In this document: positions 40,853-40,998 of the stretch, in pieces
Layout of the letters: each line of letters begins with the position of its first letter
Position numbering within the stretch: position 1 is the first letter of the stretch
Translations under genes and position numbers: made by a program
Assembly: GCA_024103385.1 (NCBI GenBank)
Contig: JAGFIT010000085.1
Span: 1 to 40,998 of the forward strand
Direction: 5' to 3'
DNA: 40,998 bases
Source: Vicingus serpentipes
GTDB lineage: Bacteria; Bacteroidota; Bacteroidia; Flavobacteriales_E; Vicingaceae
Notes under the pieces: model-generated
Told to the model about the DNA's origin: nothing
Seen by the model: the letters and a program-made list of their open reading frames with translations, nothing else
Databases searched by the model: none

Positions 40853-40901
40853 ATGCCCCAACAACCCAATAAACGTACCGGTACGTTTATTCGCGTTATA
40901 C
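40853..40901. repeat. Palindromic site (site A) upstream of the DUF4236 gene
   Basis: It contains a perfect 24-bp palindrome, AATAAACGTACC-GGTACGTTTATT (40868-40891). On one side is ATGCCCCAACAA (40853-40864) and on the other CGCGTTATAC. Read on the minus strand this gives TATAAC-spacer-palindrome-spacer-GTTGGGGC, a layout like a small attC site (AAC at one end, GTT at the other, unpaired spacers). Homology to real attC sites is not shown. Confidence 0.55.
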
Positions 40902-40998
40902 ATTTATCATTATACCAAATCTAAGGTTAAAATTGATAAAATCCTATCCGTAAAAACACCTACCGTGTGTACACATCTTTTCTTTTTAGTTTTGCAGA
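40902..40998. other. Intergenic stretch at the window edge
   Basis: No ORF is seen. It holds a 10-bp palindrome TGTGTACACA (around 40966-40975) and, near the end, TAGTTTTG (40987-40994), which fits the Bacteroidota -7 consensus and might serve a plus-strand gene beyond the window. Evidence is weak. Confidence 0.3.

Overview
The window is AT-rich chromosomal DNA from a member of the Bacteroidota, most likely a Flavobacteriales-type bacterium. The evidence is a complete MoxR/DUF58/BatA-E aerotolerance operon, a secreted protein with a type IX secretion C-terminal sorting domain, TAnnTTTG-type -7 promoter elements, weak Shine-Dalgarno signals, lipoproteins, and Bacteroidota versions of AddA/AddB and MbnP/MbnH-like proteins. 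The genus cannot be told from the sequence alone.

Layout. 1-125: one end of an IS3-like insertion sequence that cuts off a PqqB-like metallo-hydrolase lipoprotein gene (126-470). 504-9791 (minus strand, read right to left): moxR, DUF58, a BatD-like membrane protein, batA, batB, a DUF559 nuclease gene, batC, batD and batE. This operon carries several repeats. There are two long palindromic repeats next to the DUF559 gene, one repeat encoding the C-terminus of the BatD-like protein, one fused into the start of batE and one just before batD. batC has an in-frame amber codon that separates a 47-residue tail. 9926-12453 (plus): a T9SS-exported protein and a MazG-like NTP pyrophosphohydrolase. 12460-17053 (minus): an Opp/Dpp-type peptide ABC importer (binding lipoprotein and two permeases, no ATPase here). 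17241-17330: tRNA-Ser(GCU). 17364-18724 (minus): a small unknown protein and FabD. 18833-20825 (plus): a sensor kinase and OmpR-type regulator. 20959-23751 (plus): an AddB-like nuclease.

23841-29074 (minus) is a cell-surface cluster: MBOAT acyltransferase, SGNH-like partner, methyltransferase and a GT-C-like membrane protein. 29188-33680 (minus) reads as one six-gene operon: a small Cys-rich protein, an outer-membrane-like protein with an N-terminal CxxC, an MbnP-like lipoprotein, a di-heme MauG/MbnH-like peroxidase, a START-domain protein and a 79-residue protein. The MbnP/MbnH pair suggests metal-linked post-translational oxidation of tryptophan. 33725-37805 (plus): miaA and the AddA-like helicase-nuclease. 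The right end has a type-23-toxin-like secreted protein, a SAM methyltransferase and a DUF4236 membrane protein. The DUF4236 gene is bracketed by foldback sequences that share a 12-bp inverted motif, an arrangement reminiscent of integron attC sites or of a TIR-bounded mobile unit.

The most interesting signals are the DUF4236 unit with its flanking foldbacks, the extended MbnP/MbnH operon, and the repeat-driven remodelling of the Bat operon.
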